Counted from the first letter of the stretch, positions 25,675 to 35,796 are shown. The stretch is DNA of 64,000 nucleotides from Arthrobacter sunyaminii (GCF_018866305.1 NZ_CP076456.1:62001-126000), one strand, 5' to 3'. The notes: generated by a model from the sequence alone, not told the origin. Numbers and translations are program-made.

Positions 25675-25712
25675 CGACGGCGGCCGTCCCCGCAAGGGGT
25701 CAGCCGCCGTCG
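25675..25712. terminator. bidirectional terminator between membrane protein gene and ppa
   Basis: CGACGGCGG (25675-25683) pairs with CCGCCGTCG (25704-25712); inside lies a second perfect stem CCCC-gcaa-GGGG (25688-25699). There is no T run, as is usual for the G+C-rich hairpins in this window. Confidence 0.65.
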
Positions 25713-25755
25713 GGCGCCGGAACGATCCGAACCCGGAACCGGGCCCGGGAACGCG

Positions 25756-26301
25756 CTAGTTGTTCTGGGGGTCGGCGTCGACGTCGCGGCCCTGGGGCTC
25801 GTCTTCTTCGCTGCCTTCGCCGAGAGCGGCGAAACGGGCCAGGGAAGCTTCCACCTCGGCCTCGGCTTCCTCACGGCCGGCCCAGTCAGCGGCTTCAACC
25901 CACTTGCCGGGCTCCAGGTCCTTGTACTTGGTGAAGAAGTGCTTGATCTCGTCGAGCAGGAAATCGGAAACGTCCGAGATGTCCTTGATGTGGTCAAAGC
26001 GGGGATCAACCGGCACGCACAGGACCTTGGCGTCTCCGCCGCCGTCGTCCACCATGTTGAAAACGCCGATGGGGCGGGATTCCACCAGCACGCCGGGCAT
26101 CAGGTCGAAGTCCTGGAGCATCACCAGAGCGTCCAGCGGATCGCCGTCTTCGCCGAGGGTGTTCTCGAAGTAGCCGTAGTGGGTGGGGTAGGCCATGGAC
26201 GTGAACAGGATGCGGTCCAGGCGCAGGCGGTGGGTTTCGTGGTCGATTTCGTACTTGACCCGGGATCCCTTGGGGATCTCGATGGTGACGTCGAGCTTCA
26301 T
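25756..26301 (-). CDS. ppa: inorganic pyrophosphatase
   Basis: A 181-residue family I soluble inorganic pyrophosphatase, which hydrolyses PPi to phosphate and so drives biosynthetic reactions. The signature with the metal-binding aspartates is in [12 protein letters not shown], preceded by YGYFENTL and the substrate-binding [12 protein letters not shown]. The last 20 residues are Asp/Glu-rich beyond the usual core. ATG 26301 has GAGGAG six bases upstream; an in-frame extension to 26337 is not family-like. It is divergent from dacB across a 225-base gap. Confidence 0.96.
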   Translation of the reverse strand: MKLDVTIEIPKGSRVKYEIDHETHRLRLDRILFTSMAYPTHYGYFENTLGEDGDPLDALVMLQDFDLMPGVLVESRPIGVFNMVDDGGGDAKVLCVPVDPRFDHIKDISDVSDFLLDEIKHFFTKYKDLEPGKWVEAADWAGREEAEAEVEASLARFAALGEGSEEDEPQGRDVDADPQNN

Positions 26302-26529
26302 GGATACTCCTCTGGCGTGGCGCCGGCATGGCACCACAAACGGAACAGGCCGCGGCGGTCAGGAAAAAGTGCTGCCGTGAACCTAGGCTGATAAATGCGC
26401 CAACAACCGCAGGTTTGTCCGCGTCAATGCGGGCGGCGGCGCCGGTCTAGTCTTAAAGATATATGTCTTGGTCCGTTATCACTGCCCGCCGCAGTGCGGG
26501 ACCTATAAACGGAAAGCAGCGGTGAGGTG

Positions 26530-27999
26530 ATGGGAAGGGTTTTTTCCGGCCTCCTGCTGACTCTGGTTATGGCTGTCCTGGTGGTTCCGCTGTGTCTTTA
26601 TGCCGGCCCGCCCGTGCTGGCAGCGCTGGCCCGGGAACAGCCGCAGCGGCAGCTGGTGGTGCCCGCTCATCAGCAGGCGCCGGGGGCTTTATCCTCCGGG
26701 CGTGCTGAATTTCCAGTGCCCGCCAACCTTGGCGCACCCCTGCCGGACCGGCAAGCGCTGGGCGATCTCCTTGACGCAGAACTGGTGGTTCCCGGCAGCG
26801 GAGAGTTCCACGGTGCCGTACTTGATGCCCGGACGGGTGACATCCTCTATGACCTGGACGGCGATGCCGCGGCAACCCCCGCCTCCAGCCTCAAGGTCCT
26901 GACCGCCGCTGCTGCCCTTTCCGTGCTCGGATCCGACACCCGGTTTGAAACCTCCGTGTATGAAGGCGGCACACCCGAAACGGTGGTGCTGGCCGGCGGC
27001 GGTGATGTGCTGCTGGGGACCGGAGAGTCGGATGAGACCGCCGTCGTCGGTCATGCGGGCCTGCAGACGCTGGCCGAGGAAACAGCAGCGGCCCTTTCCG
27101 GGCGCGAAGTATCCGGGACGATCAGCATCCAGGTGGATGACTCACTGTTCACCGGGGACACTCTCTCGCCGGCCTGGAACGAGGAGGACGTGGAGGCAGG
27201 GGAGGCTGCGGCCCTGTATCCGCTGGCCGTCAACTCGGCGTGGGCGGTTGAGGGACAGCAGTACGGGTCCCGGGTCGACGACGCCGCGCTCGCCGCCGGT
27301 GACGCTTTCGCTGCCGCTCTGGAAACCGCTGCCGCCGGCTACGGCTTTAAAGTGGACCCCCAGGTCACACGCGGAACAGCCGGCGACGACGCTGACCGGT
27401 TGGCGGCCGTAACATCGGCTCCGGTTTCAGAACAGGTGACGCAGATGCTGCTGATTTCGGATAACTACCTGGCTGAAACACTGGGCCGCATGACGGCGTT
27501 GAAAACCGGCGGTGAAGGCTCCTTCGACGGCGCGGCAGCGGCCGTGAAAGCGGCAGTTTCCGGGCTGGGGGTCAACACCTCCGGAATGGTGCTGGCCGAT
27601 GTCTCCGGGCTGGGCAGCGGAACGGAGATCTCCGCACTGCAGCTGGCCTCGACCGTTCAGGCCGCCCTGACGTCGTCGGACAACAGCGTCCGGGACCTGC
27701 CCTATGCCCTCCCGGTGGCCGGATTGAGCGGAACCCTGGCGTCCCGGTTCACCGAGGATGCCTCTACGGCGCCTGTTGGCGGAGACGGGCTGCCTGAGGA
27801 AACCCCGGCGGCAGGACTGGTCCGCGCCAAAACCGGCACCCTGTTTGCGGCGACATCACTCACCGGATTTGTGACTGACGCCGACGGCCGGCTCCTGTCT
27901 TTTGCGTTCGTAGCCAACGGGCTGGAGGACAACACTGCGCAGGCCCGGGAGGCCGTGGACGCGGCTGCTGCCGTCCTGGCCGGCTGCGGGTGCCGATGA
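26530..27999 (+). CDS. dacB: D-alanyl-D-alanine carboxypeptidase/endopeptidase (PBP4 type)
   Basis: A 489-residue class C low-molecular-mass penicillin-binding protein that trims D-Ala from, and cuts cross-links in, peptidoglycan. One N-terminal membrane segment (residues 3-23) exports it. Active-site motifs: SSLK (SxxK, in PASSLKVLTAAAAL), SDN (SxN, in SDNYLAETLGR) and KTG (AKTGTLFAATSL). The long insertion between the first two motifs is typical of the PBP4 type. GTG 26527 directly precedes ATG 26530 and either could start. It begins the long plus-strand block and runs into the metalloprotease gene. Upstream, CACTGC-ccgcc-GCAGTG forms a small hairpin. Confidence 0.93.
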   Translation: MGRVFSGLLLTLVMAVLVVPLCLYAGPPVLAALAREQPQRQLVVPAHQQAPGALSSGRAEFPVPANLGAPLPDRQALGDLLDAELVVPGSGEFHGAVLDARTGDILYDLDGDAAATPASSLKVLTAAAALSVLGSDTRFETSVYEGGTPETVVLAGGGDVLLGTGESDETAVVGHAGLQTLAEETAAALSGREVSGTISIQVDDSLFTGDTLSPAWNEEDVEAGEAAALYPLAVNSAWAVEGQQYGSRVDDAALAAGDAFAAALETAAAGYGFKVDPQVTRGTAGDDADRLAAVTSAPVSEQVTQMLLISDNYLAETLGRMTALKTGGEGSFDGAAAAVKAAVSGLGVNTSGMVLADVSGLGSGTEISALQLASTVQAALTSSDNSVRDLPYALPVAGLSGTLASRFTEDASTAPVGGDGLPEETPAAGLVRAKTGTLFAATSLTGFVTDADGRLLSFAFVANGLEDNTAQAREAVDAAAAVLAGCGCR

Positions 28000-29201
28000 G
28001 CCGGGTTCGGCGGACAGCGAACCCTCCTGCCATTGGAGAACCTGTGTGTTCTGATGGACGGATGGAGAGCTATCAGCAGCACCCCGTCCCGGCCGCCGCC
28101 GACTTGGTGAACTGGGACCTGGCCGCAGGAACGGCTGCCACCCTGGTGTCCGCCGGACCAAAGATGACCGCCAAGGAAATCCGCGGTGCCGTAGCGGACC
28201 TTCGGGCGAGGGCAGATGAGGCGGTCACCCATGTGCATCGGATCACCGGGCTGGAAGCTGCGCGTGATCTGCGTGATTCCGAGGTCCTCGTGGTTGACCG
28301 CGCGTCCTGGGCCAAAGCCAATTCCCGCAGTTTCGCCGCGCTCATGAATCCTGCGCTGGAGAATTTGGCCCGCACGCATCCGGAGCAGCTCAAGGGTGCC
28401 AATACCGCGCTCAGCGGCACGCTTACCGGGGCACAGCTGGGTGCCGTTCTGGCCTTCCTCTCCTCCAAGGTCCTGGGACAATACGATCCCTTCGCGGCGC
28501 AGACCCCCGGCGGCCCCGCCGGTGGCCGGCTGCTGCTCGTTGCGCCCAACATCATTACCCTGGAACGCGAGCTGAACGTGGACCCGGCGGACTTCCGGCT
28601 CTGGGTCTGCCTGCATGAACAGACCCACCGGGTGCAGTTCGCGGCCGCGCCCTGGCTCCGCGGACACATGGTGGAACAGATCGGTCTGCTGACCAACGGC
28701 CTGATGGACAAGGCCCAAACCCTGTCCGAGCGGCTGGGCCACGCCGCCAAGACGCTTGCTTCCCCCGACGGCCGTGCGGCGCTCACCGGCGGAAACGACG
28801 ACGACGTCCCCAGGCGCCCGATGGACATCATGTCCCTCCTTCAGGATCCGGCGGACAAGGAACGGATGTCCCATCTGACCGCCGTGATGTCGCTGCTGGA
28901 GGGACACGCCAACGTGGTCATGGACGCCGTGGACGCGAGGATTGTTCCCAGCGTGAAGACCATCCGCCAGCGGTTCAACGCCCGGGGAAAGAGCCACGGC
29001 TGGCTGGACCGCTTTTTCCGCCAGATCATGGGCCTGGACGCCAAGATGCGCCAGTACAAGGACGGATCCAAGTTTGTCCGTTCCGTTGTTGACCGGGTGG
29101 GAATGGAAGGATTTAACCGGGTCTGGGAAGGACCCCAGAACCTGCCCACCGAAGCTGAAATCCACAACCCGTCCCTCTGGATGACCCGGATGGGGCTCTA
29201 A
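27996..29201 (+). CDS. zinc-dependent metalloprotease-like protein (actinobacterial, unknown role)
   Basis: About 401 residues. It has the zinc motif HEQTH (about 207-211) in LWVCLHEQTHRVQF, and the rest matches the conserved actinobacterial family annotated as putative hydrolase / zinc-dependent metalloprotease (TIGR03624-like), found next to dacB and tilS in many actinobacteria. Its substrate is not known. No signal peptide is seen, so it acts in the cytoplasm. The start is uncertain: ATG 27996 overlaps the dacB stop as ATGA; GTG 27990 and ATG 28062 are alternatives, and family similarity is clear only from about 28062 on. Confidence 0.82.
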   Translation: MSRVRRTANPPAIGEPVCSDGRMESYQQHPVPAAADLVNWDLAAGTAATLVSAGPKMTAKEIRGAVADLRARADEAVTHVHRITGLEAARDLRDSEVLVVDRASWAKANSRSFAALMNPALENLARTHPEQLKGANTALSGTLTGAQLGAVLAFLSSKVLGQYDPFAAQTPGGPAGGRLLLVAPNIITLERELNVDPADFRLWVCLHEQTHRVQFAAAPWLRGHMVEQIGLLTNGLMDKAQTLSERLGHAAKTLASPDGRAALTGGNDDDVPRRPMDIMSLLQDPADKERMSHLTAVMSLLEGHANVVMDAVDARIVPSVKTIRQRFNARGKSHGWLDRFFRQIMGLDAKMRQYKDGSKFVRSVVDRVGMEGFNRVWEGPQNLPTEAEIHNPSLWMTRMGL

Positions 29202-29207
29202 CAGAAC

Positions 29208-30356
29208 GTGCAGATGTCCACTGATTTTGATCCCCCCGCCTCCACATCCTTTTCCACGCCGGAACGCAGACCGCGCAAACGCCTAAACCCAACCCTGGGC
29301 AAAGCCCGCAACATGCTTCGTGACGCCCTTCGGGACGCGGGCCTTGAACCGCGCGGCACCGCGCAGGAACAGCCGCCCCTGCTGCTGGTGGCCTGCAGCG
29401 GCGGACCCGACTCGCTGGCACTGGCCGAAGCGGCCTCCTTCTTCGCCCGCCGCGGCGATTACCGGGTGGGCGCCGTCGTCGTGGATCATGCCCTGCAGCC
29501 CGGATCGGCCGAGGTCGCAGCCGCAGCCGCGGCGAAACTTAGGGAAATGGGCTTGGAGCCTGTCCAGGTCCGCACTGTTTCGGTCCCGGTTTCCGGCATG
29601 GGGCCCGAGGCAGCCGCACGGACTGTCCGCTATGCGGCGCTGGACGCAGCCGTGGAAGAGACGGGCGCCGACGCCGTGCTGCTGGGCCACACCCTCGACG
29701 ACCAGGCCGAACAGGTGCTCCTGGGCCTGGCACGGGGATCCGGCACCCGGTCCCTGGCCGGGATGCGCCCGATCCGCGGAAAGTACCTGCGCCCGCTGCT
29801 GGGGCTGCGGCGAAGCGAAACCGAGGAAATCTGCGACAGCCAGGGGCTGGACCCGTGGCTGGACCCCAGCAACGCCGATCCGGCGTTCGCGCGGTCGCGG
29901 GTCCGGGCCGAGGTGCTGCCCTTCCTGGAGGAAAAACTTGGCCCGGGAATCGCCGAAGCTTTGTTCCGTTCCTCACGTATCCTCGCCGGGGATGCCGACT
30001 ACCTCGACGCCGTGAGTGCCGACACTTTCGCCCGGCTGCGAGCTCAGCCGGACTCCGCATCCGGGGCCGGAGACGCGGATCTGGACACGATCCTGTTGCC
30101 CGAGGCACAGCTGCGGGAGCTGGCTCCCGCGGTGCGGCAGCGCGTTCTGGCCCTCGCCGCCGTCGAGCTCGGAGGCGCCCAGCCCAGCTGGGAACGGCTG
30201 CGATCGGTGGAAGCACTACTGCGCCGCACAGGCTCCGCCGGACCCGTGGAACTGGTCGGCAAAGTCAGCGTGTACCGGCAGGTGCGCACCAATCCGGTTC
30301 CCCAAGGCCCCTCCGGCTATGGCAATCTTGTCTTTAGGAAAAAGAGCAGCACCTAA
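29208..30356 (+). CDS. tilS: tRNA(Ile)-lysidine synthetase
   Basis: A 382-residue N-type ATP pyrophosphatase that converts cytidine 34 of tRNA-Ile(CAU) into lysidine, so that it reads AUA. The P-loop SGGPDS is at 64-69, and further conserved blocks are VVVDHALQPGSAEVA, LLGHTLDDQAEQVLLGLARG and IRGKYLRPLLGLRRSETEEIC. The N-terminal 45 residues are an Arg-rich extension; ATG 29214 is an equally possible start. It follows the metalloprotease gene by six bases and precedes hpt, the order usual in actinobacteria. Confidence 0.94.
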   Translation: MQMSTDFDPPASTSFSTPERRPRKRLNPTLGKARNMLRDALRDAGLEPRGTAQEQPPLLLVACSGGPDSLALAEAASFFARRGDYRVGAVVVDHALQPGSAEVAAAAAAKLREMGLEPVQVRTVSVPVSGMGPEAAARTVRYAALDAAVEETGADAVLLGHTLDDQAEQVLLGLARGSGTRSLAGMRPIRGKYLRPLLGLRRSETEEICDSQGLDPWLDPSNADPAFARSRVRAEVLPFLEEKLGPGIAEALFRSSRILAGDADYLDAVSADTFARLRAQPDSASGAGDADLDTILLPEAQLRELAPAVRQRVLALAAVELGGAQPSWERLRSVEALLRRTGSAGPVELVGKVSVYRQVRTNPVPQGPSGYGNLVFRKKSST

Positions 30357-30392
30357 AATCCAGCTGCAACATCTCTTACCCGGGAGCCATTC

Positions 30393-30944
30393 GTGGATTC
30401 ACACGACGTCCAGTCAGACCTCAAGCACGTTCTCTACACCAAAGAGCAGATCCAAACACGGGTTAACGAACTCGCGGCAGAGATTGACCGTGACTACGCC
30501 GGACGCGATGTCCTGCTGGTGGGCGTGCTCAAGGGTGCCGTCATGATCATGGCAGACCTGTCCCGTGCCCTGCACAGCCACGTCACCATGGACTGGATGG
30601 CAGTTTCCTCCTACGGTTCCGGCACGCAGTCCTCCGGCGTGGTCCGCATCCTCAAGGACCTCGAAACGGACCTTCTGGGCAAGCATGTGCTGATCGTTGA
30701 AGACATCATCGACTCCGGCCTGACCCTCTCGTGGCTGCGCACCAACTTGCAGTCCCGCGGACCGGCCAGCGTCGAGATCTGCACGCTGCTGCGCAAGCCC
30801 ACCGCCGCGAAGGTCGAAATCGACGTCAAATACGTCGGTTACGACATCCCCAACGAGTTTGTGGTCGGTTACGGCCTGGACTTCGCCGAAAAGTACCGCA
30901 ACCTCGACTTCATCGGCACCCTGGCTCCGCACGTCTACGAGTAA
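30393..30944 (+). CDS. hpt: hypoxanthine phosphoribosyltransferase
   Basis: A 183-residue purine salvage enzyme that makes IMP/GMP from hypoxanthine/guanine and PRPP. The PRPP-binding motif VLIVEDIIDSGLTL is complete, and the flexible-loop region MDWMAVSSYGSGTQSSG and C-terminal FVVGYGLDFAEKYRNLDFIG match the family. The GTG start is preceded by CGGGAG. A TAAAAT hexamer about 36 bases upstream could give hpt its own promoter inside the tilS end. ftsH follows after 222 bases. Confidence 0.96.
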   Translation: MDSHDVQSDLKHVLYTKEQIQTRVNELAAEIDRDYAGRDVLLVGVLKGAVMIMADLSRALHSHVTMDWMAVSSYGSGTQSSGVVRILKDLETDLLGKHVLIVEDIIDSGLTLSWLRTNLQSRGPASVEICTLLRKPTAAKVEIDVKYVGYDIPNEFVVGYGLDFAEKYRNLDFIGTLAPHVYE

Positions 30945-31166
30945 GCTCCAACGCAGTTCTGCGGCACCGGACGGCGGCCTTCGGGCCACTTGCCTCCGGT
31001 GCCGCATCCGCGATCAGCATCACGCCGGCCGGCTACGCCCTGAGGGAACTTTCCCGGTATTCCGGACGTGTTCCATCAGGTAACGGTGTATAGCTTGTTC
31101 GAGTATATTTCCGCGCATTATCAGCGTTGTTGATCAGGAGGGACGGGGCGTACGCCCTGACGACGA

Positions 31167-33281
31167 ATGAAATCTAAGAACTTCTTCAAGGGGCCGGGCA
31201 TTTGGATAATCCTGGCACTGGCCCTTCTGGTGCTCATTCTTCCCACCCTTTCCCCCAGCGGGGCAACCCAGGTGGACACAAGCGTGGGCCTGCAGCTGCT
31301 CAAGGACCAGAAGGTTGAGCAGGCCAAGATTTATGACGGTGAACAGCGCGTCGATCTGACGCTCCGGGGCGATGACCCCGATCCGGCCAAGAACGTCCAG
31401 TTCTACTTCGGCACCGCCCGCGGCGAGGACATTGTCGAGGCCGTGAATGATTCCGGTGCCTCCGGCTTCACCGACCAGCCGGTGCAGACCAACTGGTTCA
31501 CCAGTTTCCTTGGATTGTTCCTGCCCTTCATCATTCTCGGCGTCATCTTCTGGTTCCTGCTCTCCCGCATGCAGGGCGGCGGTTCGCAGGTCATGAAATT
31601 CGGCAAGTCCAAGGCCAAACTGACCAACAAGGACATGCCGCAGGTTACCTTCGCCGACGTCGCCGGAGCTGACGAGGCAGTGGAGGAACTGCACGAAATC
31701 AAGGAGTTCCTGCAGGACCCGGCCAAGTTCCAGGCCGTGGGTGCCAAGATCCCCAAGGGTGTCCTGCTGTACGGTCCTCCCGGTACCGGTAAGACCCTGC
31801 TGGCCCGCGCGGTGGCAGGCGAGGCCGGAGTGCCGTTCTACTCCATTTCCGGTTCCGACTTCGTGGAAATGTTCGTGGGTGTGGGTGCCTCCCGCGTCCG
31901 CGACCTCTTCGAGCAGGCCAAGACCAACGCTCCGGCCATCATCTTCGTGGACGAGATCGACGCCGTCGGCCGCCACCGCGGTGCCGGCGTGGGCGGCGGC
32001 AACGACGAGCGCGAGCAGACCCTGAACCAGCTCCTCGTCGAGATGGACGGCTTTGACGGCAACACCAACGTCATCCTGATTGCCGCGACCAACCGACCCG
32101 ACGTACTGGACCCCGCGCTGCTGCGCCCGGGCCGCTTCGACCGCCAGATCGGCGTCGAGGCCCCCGACATGCAGGGCCGCCTGCACATCCTGCAGGTCCA
32201 TGCCAAGGGCAAGCCGATGGCCGAGGGCGTAGACCTGGAAACCGTGGCCCGCAAGACTCCGGGCTTCACCGGTGCAGACCTCGCCAACGTGCTCAACGAA
32301 GCGGCGCTGCTGACCGCGCGCTCCAACGCCCAGCTGATCGATGACCGGGCGCTGGATGAAGCCATTGACCGTGTCATTGCCGGTCCGCAGAAGCGCAGCC
32401 GCGTGATGAAGGAACTCGAGCGCAAGATCACCGCGTACCACGAGGGCGGACACGCCCTGGTGGCAGCCGCTCTGCGCAACACCGACCCGGTCACCAAGGT
32501 GACCATCCTGCCCCGCGGCCGCGCCCTGGGTTACACGATGGTGCTGCCGCAGGACGACAAGTACTCGGTCACGCGCAACGAACTGCTGGACCAGCTCGCC
32601 TACGCCATGGGCGGCCGCGTTGCTGAAGAAATCGTGTTCCACGATCCGTCCACCGGCGCGTCCAACGACATTGAAAAGGCCACTGCAACGGCCCGGAAGA
32701 TGGTCACCCAGTACGGCATGAGCGAGCGGATCGGTTCCGTGAAGCTCGGCAGCGGCGGAGGCGAACCCTTCCTGGGCCGCGACATGGGCCAGGAACGCAA
32801 CTACTCTGACCAGGTGGCCTACGTGGTGGATGAGGAAGTCCGGCGCCTGCTGGACAACGCCCATGACGAGGCCTACCAGATCCTGACCGAGAACCGGGAC
32901 GTCCTGGACCGGCTGGCCCTGGAACTGCTGGAGCGCGAGACACTGAACCAGGCCGAAATTGCCGAGGTCTTCTCCGACGTACGCAAGCGCGACGTCCGCG
33001 AAGTGTGGCTGTCCAAGCCCACCCGCCAGGTCCACAGCCTGCCGCCGGTGGTGTCCGCCAAGGAACGTCGGGAGGCAGCAGCCAACGGGCAGCCGGATCC
33101 GGACACCGTGTCCCCGCAGGACCAGATAGCGGACGCTGACCTGCCCCAGGACTTTGACGTGTCCGGCAACGGGCTCCCTCAGCCCGAGGGAAGCGGATCC
33201 GGGCATCCCGGACAGGGCGGCACCGGCGGAACAGCCGGCCGCACCGACGGGACCGACACCCCGGAACAGACCAACCGATAG
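31167..33281 (+). CDS. ftsH: ATP-dependent zinc metalloprotease FtsH
   Basis: A 704-residue membrane AAA protease that degrades unstable or misassembled membrane and regulatory proteins. Two membrane segments (about 10-28 and 111-132) flank an extracytoplasmic domain. The AAA module has Walker A GPPGTGKT (203-210), Walker [12 protein letters not shown], the second region of homology with arginine fingers ([18 protein letters not shown]) and the zinc site HEGGH (425-429). After the protease domain comes an unusually long Pro/Gly/Thr-rich tail of about 90 residues, lacking similarity to other FtsH parts. It starts a new transcription unit after a 222-base gap and ends at a strong hairpin. Confidence 0.97.
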   Translation: MKSKNFFKGPGIWIILALALLVLILPTLSPSGATQVDTSVGLQLLKDQKVEQAKIYDGEQRVDLTLRGDDPDPAKNVQFYFGTARGEDIVEAVNDSGASGFTDQPVQTNWFTSFLGLFLPFIILGVIFWFLLSRMQGGGSQVMKFGKSKAKLTNKDMPQVTFADVAGADEAVEELHEIKEFLQDPAKFQAVGAKIPKGVLLYGPPGTGKTLLARAVAGEAGVPFYSISGSDFVEMFVGVGASRVRDLFEQAKTNAPAIIFVDEIDAVGRHRGAGVGGGNDEREQTLNQLLVEMDGFDGNTNVILIAATNRPDVLDPALLRPGRFDRQIGVEAPDMQGRLHILQVHAKGKPMAEGVDLETVARKTPGFTGADLANVLNEAALLTARSNAQLIDDRALDEAIDRVIAGPQKRSRVMKELERKITAYHEGGHALVAAALRNTDPVTKVTILPRGRALGYTMVLPQDDKYSVTRNELLDQLAYAMGGRVAEEIVFHDPSTGASNDIEKATATARKMVTQYGMSERIGSVKLGSGGGEPFLGRDMGQERNYSDQVAYVVDEEVRRLLDNAHDEAYQILTENRDVLDRLALELLERETLNQAEIAEVFSDVRKRDVREVWLSKPTRQVHSLPPVVSAKERREAAANGQPDPDTVSPQDQIADADLPQDFDVSGNGLPQPEGSGSGHPGQGGTGGTAGRTDGTDTPEQTNR

Positions 33282-33287
33282 CAGCGA

Positions 33288-33321
33288 ACGGCGGCCCGGC
33301 ACGGAAGTGCCGGGCCGCCGT
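33288..33321 (+). terminator. terminator of ftsH
   Basis: ACGGCGGCCCGGCAC pairs perfectly with GTGCCGGGCCGCCGT (15 bp) around a GGAA loop. It begins 6 bases after the ftsH stop and there is no T run. Confidence 0.7.
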
Positions 33322-33339
33322 CGTTCCGAACAGTCACGG

Positions 33340-33345
33340 TAGGAT
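33340..33345 (+). promoter_or_regulatory. -10 element, leaderless start of folE operon
   Basis: TAGGAT lies exactly 6 bases before the GTG of folE and after the ftsH terminator, so the folate operon has its own promoter. Confidence 0.5.
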
Positions 33346-33351
33346 CAAGCA

Positions 33352-33969
33352 GTGACGGATTTCGACGATGAACTGACAATGGAGAATCTCTCCGTTCCCC
33401 CGGCCCCCGTGGACCAGCCCCGAATCGAAAAGGCGATCCGCGAGATCCTCCTGGCGATCGGTGAGGATCCTGACCGCGAGGGATTGCAGGACACGCCAAA
33501 GCGCGTGGCGAAATCCTACGCAGAGATCTTCGCCGGGCTGCACCAGGACCCCGCTGATCTGCTGGCCACCACCTTTGCGATCGAGCACGAGGAGATGGTG
33601 CTGGTGAAGGACATTCCGTTCTTCTCCACCTGCGAACACCATCTGGTGCCGTTCCACGGCACCGCCCACATTGGCTACATTCCGTCACAGGATGGTTTGG
33701 TTACCGGACTCAGCAAGCTGGCCCGGCTGGTGGAGGTCTACGCCCGCCGCCCCCAGGTCCAGGAACGGCTCACCACGCAGATCGTGGAGGCCCTGATGGA
33801 CAACCTGAACCCGCGCGGCGCCATAGTCGTCATCGAGTGCGAACACCTGTGCATGTCCATGCGCGGGGTCCGCAAGCCCGGAGCCAAGACCGTTACCTCC
33901 GCAGTGCGCGGCCAGCTGCGTGAAACGGCTACGCGCGCCGAGGCCATGAGCCTCATTCTCGGACGTTAG
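33352..33969 (+). CDS. folE: GTP cyclohydrolase I
   Basis: A 205-residue enzyme that opens the folate pathway by turning GTP into 7,8-dihydroneopterin triphosphate. The zinc and catalytic residues lie in [20 protein letters not shown], with the second signature [20 protein letters not shown] and the third zinc ligand in [16 protein letters not shown]. Length is standard. The GTG follows a TAGGAT -10 by 6 bases. folP begins 12 bases downstream, and folE-folP-folB-folK form one operon. Confidence 0.97.
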   Translation: MTDFDDELTMENLSVPPAPVDQPRIEKAIREILLAIGEDPDREGLQDTPKRVAKSYAEIFAGLHQDPADLLATTFAIEHEEMVLVKDIPFFSTCEHHLVPFHGTAHIGYIPSQDGLVTGLSKLARLVEVYARRPQVQERLTTQIVEALMDNLNPRGAIVVIECEHLCMSMRGVRKPGAKTVTSAVRGQLRETATRAEAMSLILGR

Positions 33970-33981
33970 GACGTCTGCCCC

Positions 33982-34887
33982 ATGGATTCACTCGCAGCTG
34001 CTCCGGGAACCGGTCCGGCCACTTCCCCGCTGAGGCTCCTGCGCCCGGCCGGGGCGCCGCGGCGGTTCGATGACCTTCCCTCCGGCCGCACACTGGTGAT
34101 GGGAATCCTGAACGTTACCCCGGATTCCTTCAGCGACGGCGGCCGCTTTGCCGACACAGGTGCAGCCGTCGATGCCGGACTGAAAATGCACTACGACGGC
34201 GCCGACATCATTGACGTGGGCGGCGAGTCCACCCGCCCCGATTCCGTCCGCATAAGCCCGGAAGAGGAACAGCAGCGCATCCTCCCCGTGGTGGCTGCCC
34301 TGGCCCGGGCCGGAGTCCTGGTCAGCGTGGACACCATGAACGCATCCACGGCGGAAAAAGCCATTGCCGCAGGCGCCTGCCTCATCAACGATGTATCCGG
34401 CACGGAAGTCGATCCTGCCATGCCGGCCCTGGTGGCCCGCACCGGCGTTCACTACGTCCTGATGCACAGCCGCGGCGCTGTCCGCAGCGCCGATCCGCGT
34501 GCCGCCTACGACTCCGTGGTTGACGAGGTCATTTCCGAACTCGAACAGATCCGGGAAATGTTCTACGCAGCCGGGGTTGCCCCCGAGCAGATCATCATCG
34601 ATCCCGGGTTGGGATTCTCCAAAGACGGTTCCTCCAACTGGGAACTCCTGCGGGCCACCGACCGCCTGAACGCCATGGGCCACAGGGTGCTGATCGGTGC
34701 ATCCAGGAAGCGTTTCCTGGGTTCACTGCTGACACGTGCCGGCGAGCCGGCTCCGCCGCTTGAACGTGACAGCGCCACGGCGGCCGTAACGGCGCTGGCC
34801 GCCTTCTCCAATGCCTGGTGCGTGCGCGTGCACAACGTCGGCCCCAGCGTGGACGCCGTCAAGACCACTGCCGCCTGGAAAGGCTGA
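33982..34887 (+). CDS. folP: dihydropteroate synthase
   Basis: A 301-residue TIM-barrel enzyme joining 6-hydroxymethyl-dihydropterin pyrophosphate to p-aminobenzoate; it is the sulfonamide target. Signatures are MGILNVTPDSFSDGGRF and IDVGGESTRPDS, with the pABA/phosphate site in GASRKRFLG near the C-terminus. The N-terminal 30 residues before RTLVMGIL are an Ala/Pro-rich extension; ATG 33982 is kept because no better-placed start occurs before the first beta strand. The next gene starts 4 bases after the stop. Confidence 0.96.
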   Translation: MDSLAAAPGTGPATSPLRLLRPAGAPRRFDDLPSGRTLVMGILNVTPDSFSDGGRFADTGAAVDAGLKMHYDGADIIDVGGESTRPDSVRISPEEEQQRILPVVAALARAGVLVSVDTMNASTAEKAIAAGACLINDVSGTEVDPAMPALVARTGVHYVLMHSRGAVRSADPRAAYDSVVDEVISELEQIREMFYAAGVAPEQIIIDPGLGFSKDGSSNWELLRATDRLNAMGHRVLIGASRKRFLGSLLTRAGEPAPPLERDSATAAVTALAAFSNAWCVRVHNVGPSVDAVKTTAAWKG

Positions 34888-34891
34888 CCCC

Positions 34892-35302
34892 ATGAACACA
34901 ACCAACGCCTCCGACGCACGCACAGCTGTGCGCGGCGTCCGCGACACCATCACCCTGACCGGCATCACCGCGCAGGGTTTCCACGGTGTCTTCGAAGAGG
35001 AACGCCGCAACGGACAGCCGTTTGTGGTTGACCTCGTGCTGCACGCGGACCTGCAGCCGGCCGGAATCAGCGATGACCTGACCAAGACCGCACACTACGG
35101 CGTCCTTGCCGAGCAGGTGGCGGCCATCATCAGCGGCGAGCCCCTGAACCTGATCGAAGCACTGGCCGAGCGCATTGCCGCGGCCGTTCTGGGTGACTTC
35201 GCCGGCGTGGATGCCGTGGAAGTAACCGTGCACAAACCGCAGGCACCCATTACGGTTCCCTTCGGCGACGTATCAGTGACCATCCGCCGGAGCCGGTCAT
35301 GA
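34892..35302 (+). CDS. folB: dihydroneopterin aldolase
   Basis: A 136-residue FolB that splits dihydroneopterin to 6-hydroxymethyl-dihydropterin and glycolaldehyde. It has ITLTGITAQGFHGVFEEER (catalytic Glu), the helix around NLIEALAERIAAAVL and the C-terminal KPQAPI with the conserved Lys. ATG 34892 is preferred because the family begins shortly before RDTITLTGI. The stop overlaps folK as ATGA, so both are made in step. Confidence 0.95.
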   Translation: MNTTNASDARTAVRGVRDTITLTGITAQGFHGVFEEERRNGQPFVVDLVLHADLQPAGISDDLTKTAHYGVLAEQVAAIISGEPLNLIEALAERIAAAVLGDFAGVDAVEVTVHKPQAPITVPFGDVSVTIRRSRS

Positions 35303-35796
35303 ACGCCGGTGCCGTAACCGCGGTCCTGGCCCTGGGCAGCAACCTCGGCGAGAGCCGCGACACGCTCTCCGACGCCGTCGCCCAGCTGGCCGACCATCCC
35401 GGCGTCCGCCTGCAGGCAGTTTCTCCGGTGGTCCGAACCCGTCCCGTGGGCGGACCGGACCAGCCGGACTACCTCAACCTCGTCATATCCGTGGAGACGG
35501 ACCTGGCCCCGCATGACCTGCTGGCGCACTGCCAGGCGGTGGAAAACGCACACCACCGGGTCCGCGAGGTGCGCTGGGGCCCGCGGACGCTCGACGTCGA
35601 CATCATCACCTACGGAGACACGGTGCTCGACGACGAAACCCTGACCCTGCCCCATCCCCGCGCTTCCACCAGGGCGTTTGTGCTGCAGCCCTGGGCCTGG
35701 ATGGATCCGGGAGCCGTGCTTTCGGGTACCCCCGTTGCCGAACTGGCTGCCAAAGCCGAAGACCTGCCCGGCCTGGAAATCTTCGAAGGGGACTGA
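35299..35796 (+). CDS. folK: 2-amino-4-hydroxy-6-hydroxymethyldihydropteridine pyrophosphokinase
   Basis: A 165-residue HPPK that transfers pyrophosphate from ATP to the hydroxymethylpterin, giving the substrate of FolP. It shows LALGSNLGESRDTL at the N-terminus, VRTRPVGGPDQPDYLN, and the Mg/ATP signature RWGPRTLDVDIITYG. Its ATG overlaps the folB stop. A DUF3180 gene follows after 8 bases. Confidence 0.95.
   Translation: MNAGAVTAVLALGSNLGESRDTLSDAVAQLADHPGVRLQAVSPVVRTRPVGGPDQPDYLNLVISVETDLAPHDLLAHCQAVENAHHRVREVRWGPRTLDVDIITYGDTVLDDETLTLPHPRASTRAFVLQPWAWMDPGAVLSGTPVAELAAKAEDLPGLEIFEGD

Noticed and set aside
31134..33302. 722-codon open frame antisense to ftsH
   Set aside because: It is a G+C-codon shadow: the plus strand encodes a complete FtsH with all motifs, and the antisense product has no recognisable domain.
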